Shown here: in pieces, positions 61,926-64,000 of the stretch | Layout: every line of letters starts with the position of its first letter | Position numbering within the stretch: position 1 is the stretch's first letter | From: Flaccisagitta enflata | Taxonomy: Eukaryota; Chaetognatha; Sagittoidea; Aphragmophora | Assembly (NCBI GenBank): GCA_965153355.1 | Contig: OZ231126.1 | Coordinates: 30,566,001 to 30,630,000 of the forward strand | DNA length: 64,000 nucleotides | Direction: 5' to 3' | Position numbers and translations under genes: made by a program | The notes under the pieces: generated by a model | What the model saw: only the letters and a program-made list of their open reading frames with translations | Databases searched by the model: none | What the model was told of the DNA's origin: nothing

Positions 61926-62522
61926 TACGTCGATGATTAATTTTCTATGCTCACCTCGCCAACTCTACAGTGCTTGCTAACTTTTCATCTTGCTCACTTC
62001 TTTCACTCAATTGGCTCACTGACTCACTCATCTATTAAACAAAATTTGCATGCACATCAAATTTCTTACTCATGTCACACCGGAAAGTACGCTCACTCAT
62101 TACATTCAAACTATTCACTCATTAACTCGCTCACTGCAAAACTCACTCCATATGCTCAGTTTGCTCACTTAGTCACTTGCTCAGCTCTATTTACTCATTT
62201 TGTCCAATTGAATTTTTGTTGAGGCGGTTTTTATTTTGGAGTGAGAACTCATCGAATTTTTTCTCTTAAAGGTTATAAAAACACGAACGAGAAGGAAACA
62301 GTATTGAAAATATCAAATGTTTATACATTCTAAAATCAAAATAGGGGGATTCAGGGAAATGTCTGTCAAAAATCCAACTTCCAAGCACAAATTTCTGAAT
62401 GTGGGAATGAAAAGAGAGTAATAGACTGGCCGAGGGCAACGCAGGACACGAGGTAGAACAGTGTGGATGTACACACAAGTGGACAATATGCGTTCGGGTG
62501 GGAGGGGACAATCGCCACTGGG

Positions 62523-62595
<73 letters not shown>

Positions 62596-62893
62596 AGAAG
62601 AAGAAGAAGAAGAAGAAGAAGAAGAAGAAGAAGAAGAAGAAGAAGAAGAAGAAGAAGAAGAAGAAGAAGAAGAAGAAGAAGAAGAAGAAGAAGAAGAAGA
62701 AGAAGAAGAAGAAGAAGAAGAAGAAGAAGAAGAAGAAGAAGAAGAAGAAGAAGAAGAAGAAGAAGAAGAAGAAGAAGAAGAAGAAGAAGAAGAAGAAGAA
62801 GAAGAAGAAGAAGAAGAAGAAGAAGAAGAAGAAGAAGAAGAAGAAGAAGAAGAAGAAGAAGAAGAAGAAGAAGAAGAAGAAGAAGAAGAAGGA
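62523..62893. repeat. (GA)n then (GAA)n, 370 bp
   Basis: GA 62523-62591, pure GAA to 62892. Poly-Ser, poly-Leu, poly-Arg, poly-Lys and poly-Glu frames across it are artefacts. Confidence 0.97.
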
Positions 62894-62949
62894 GACAAAG
62901 ACGACGAAGAAAAAGAAGAAGAAAGAGAAGAAGTAGAAAAAAAAGAATT

Positions 62950-63918
62950 TGTGCGGCGCAATATATTATAATCAGGTAAAGAAGAGAAAATAATTTTGTT
63001 GGCTTTTTGGTCATAATCTAACTTCCTGTTTGATGTGTTCATAAACCCTTTCTCCTTTCTTGACAAGGGATTTCGATCTGAAATCGAACCGCACAGTACA
63101 CCACAATCGCTGATGTTAATCCTTATGAAAAAACATCGAGCCGCACAATACACCCCATTTGATTTTTTGGATTTCGATCCGACATTTAACCGCATGCGCA
63201 CAGTGCACCGTTATTAATGAATTTGATCCCGGGTAAATTGAGTAGCCACAATCAATGATGTTATCCTAGTAAACTGTAAAGCTGCAACTTCAGCTTAAGG
63301 AAGCAGTTCATCCTGTAATTTGGTGGGTGGGAGGCTTCAAGAACTTGAATGGCAAAATAGAGGAAGCAGTAAGAGAAACACTCTCATTCTACTCTTGCTT
63401 TCTTTCTACTATCAAGATAATCCACTTCTGTATTTCCAGTAAAGCCATAAAAGATGATGTTGATATTGGAATTAATACATATGAAAGGAATGAAACAAGC
63501 TTTTTTTTTCCTACAATTCTATCCTTGACTTTATTTCTCCTGCGATTGCAAATACCCACCTTTTTTTATGGGGAAATCAAATCAATATTAAGGTTTAAAG
63601 AATGTAATCTTATTGAAACTTATAACCAACTTTGGTGAAATTTGATCAGACTTTGCGCATAGCGCCGTCCAAACTGATCCGAGTGTAATGGAACGTGCAC
63701 TGAATCATGTCACAAAGGCGAAGGCACACTTTTACTATCTTTCTTATTATGCCGTTTATACGAGGTAGTATAATTCCCACTAGAATGAAAAATGAATATC
63801 TAAATATTGTAGCAGAATAGGAAGGAAGTACGGAAAACAGGTCGCCCAAGGGCAATATGTGGTCAGGGATACCCGTTGCCCTGCTTTGCATGATTGTGAA
63901 ATGGAGGGAGAGGAAGCA
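62950..63918. other. Intergenic, no recognised feature
   Basis: Two related segments near 63070-63110 and 63140-63200 repeat CGATC(T/C)GA, CCGCACAGT and CACAATCG(C/A)TGATGTTA-type motifs, probably repeat-derived. No gene seen. Confidence 0.35.
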
Positions 63919-64000
63919 GGGCAGCGGCCCCAAAGGGGGCGAAGTCCTGTAGAACACAGGGGGACTTTCGTTCGTCATTCCGTCTGTCCGTCCATCCATC
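63919..64000. mobile_element. GGGCAGCGGCCCC hairpin element, copy 4, cut by window end
   Basis: GGGCAGCGGCCCCAAAGGGG, then CCGTCTGTCCGTCC. Upstream flank TACCCGTTGCCCTGC also lies beside copies 1 and 3. Confidence 0.65.

Noticed and set aside
62266-63201. 311-residue Ser-rich minus-strand frame
   Set aside because: Mostly the GAA/GA array; flanks lack splice or homology support.

Overview
The window is nuclear DNA from a repeat-rich eukaryote, most likely an invertebrate animal. The evidence is GT-AG introns, TTAGGG-type telomeric motifs, a transposase relic of a type common in animals, and secreted/membrane histidine acid phosphatases of the animal lysosomal/prostatic type. I cannot name the species. 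Nothing looks bacterial. Many open frames are simple-sequence artefacts (CAA/TTG, GA, GAA, GATA, CA, TC arrays), so only frames with family homology or phase-compatible splice sites are called as genes. All supported host coding sequence is on the minus strand.

Right to left (5' to 3' on the minus strand): (i) 44264-33304 holds a complete 10-exon acid phosphatase, 'B', with signal peptide, phosphatase domain, one membrane helix and a short tail. (ii) 27554-15679 holds its paralogue, 'A'. Exons 2-8 have exactly the same lengths in both genes (120, 142, 218, 147, 88, 161 and 141 nt), so they are an old tandem duplication. (iii) 9007-1 holds five further minus-strand exons of a huge low-complexity protein: Ser/Arg repeats, His/Pro, Thr-Pro repeats, acidic coiled stretches, and CAA-encoded polyQ of 27 and 36 residues. 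The last exon runs off the left edge. Splice phases run without conflict from the membrane exon of A through exon 10 into the first two of these exons, so A may carry a cytoplasmic tail of more than 2,000 residues. The alternative is that A stops at exon 10 and a separate gene follows.

The most unusual signal is that splice junctions of these genes are themselves tandemly amplified. The end of A exon 2 with its 5' splice site is present 16 times; nearly all units are 45-51 bp, multiples of 3, and the frame stays open across much of the array. The end of A exon 1 is present 5 times (exactly 63 bp each), the start of A exon 10 three times (61 bp), and the end of B exon 3 has two further copies in the next intron. 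The stop codon of B lies inside a 29-bp tandem array.

The rest is repeats. About two dozen copies of one short element run from AACAAG plus a small hairpin, through a GGAC/CCGT tetranucleotide block, to a second hairpin plus CTAAAA. Its inner inverted repeats co-vary between subfamilies. Two copies have swollen into satellites: 28.9-31.0 kb (11-bp and 9- to 10-bp units) and 46.7-50.0 kb (112-bp unit, about 28 copies). At 11.16-15.54 kb lies a transposase-relic DNA transposon with TIRs and a 3-bp ATT duplication, into which three other elements have inserted, one holding a fourth. Many TA-flanked MITE-like inverted-repeat elements and four GGGCAGCGGCCCC-ended hairpin elements fill the introns and intergenic space.
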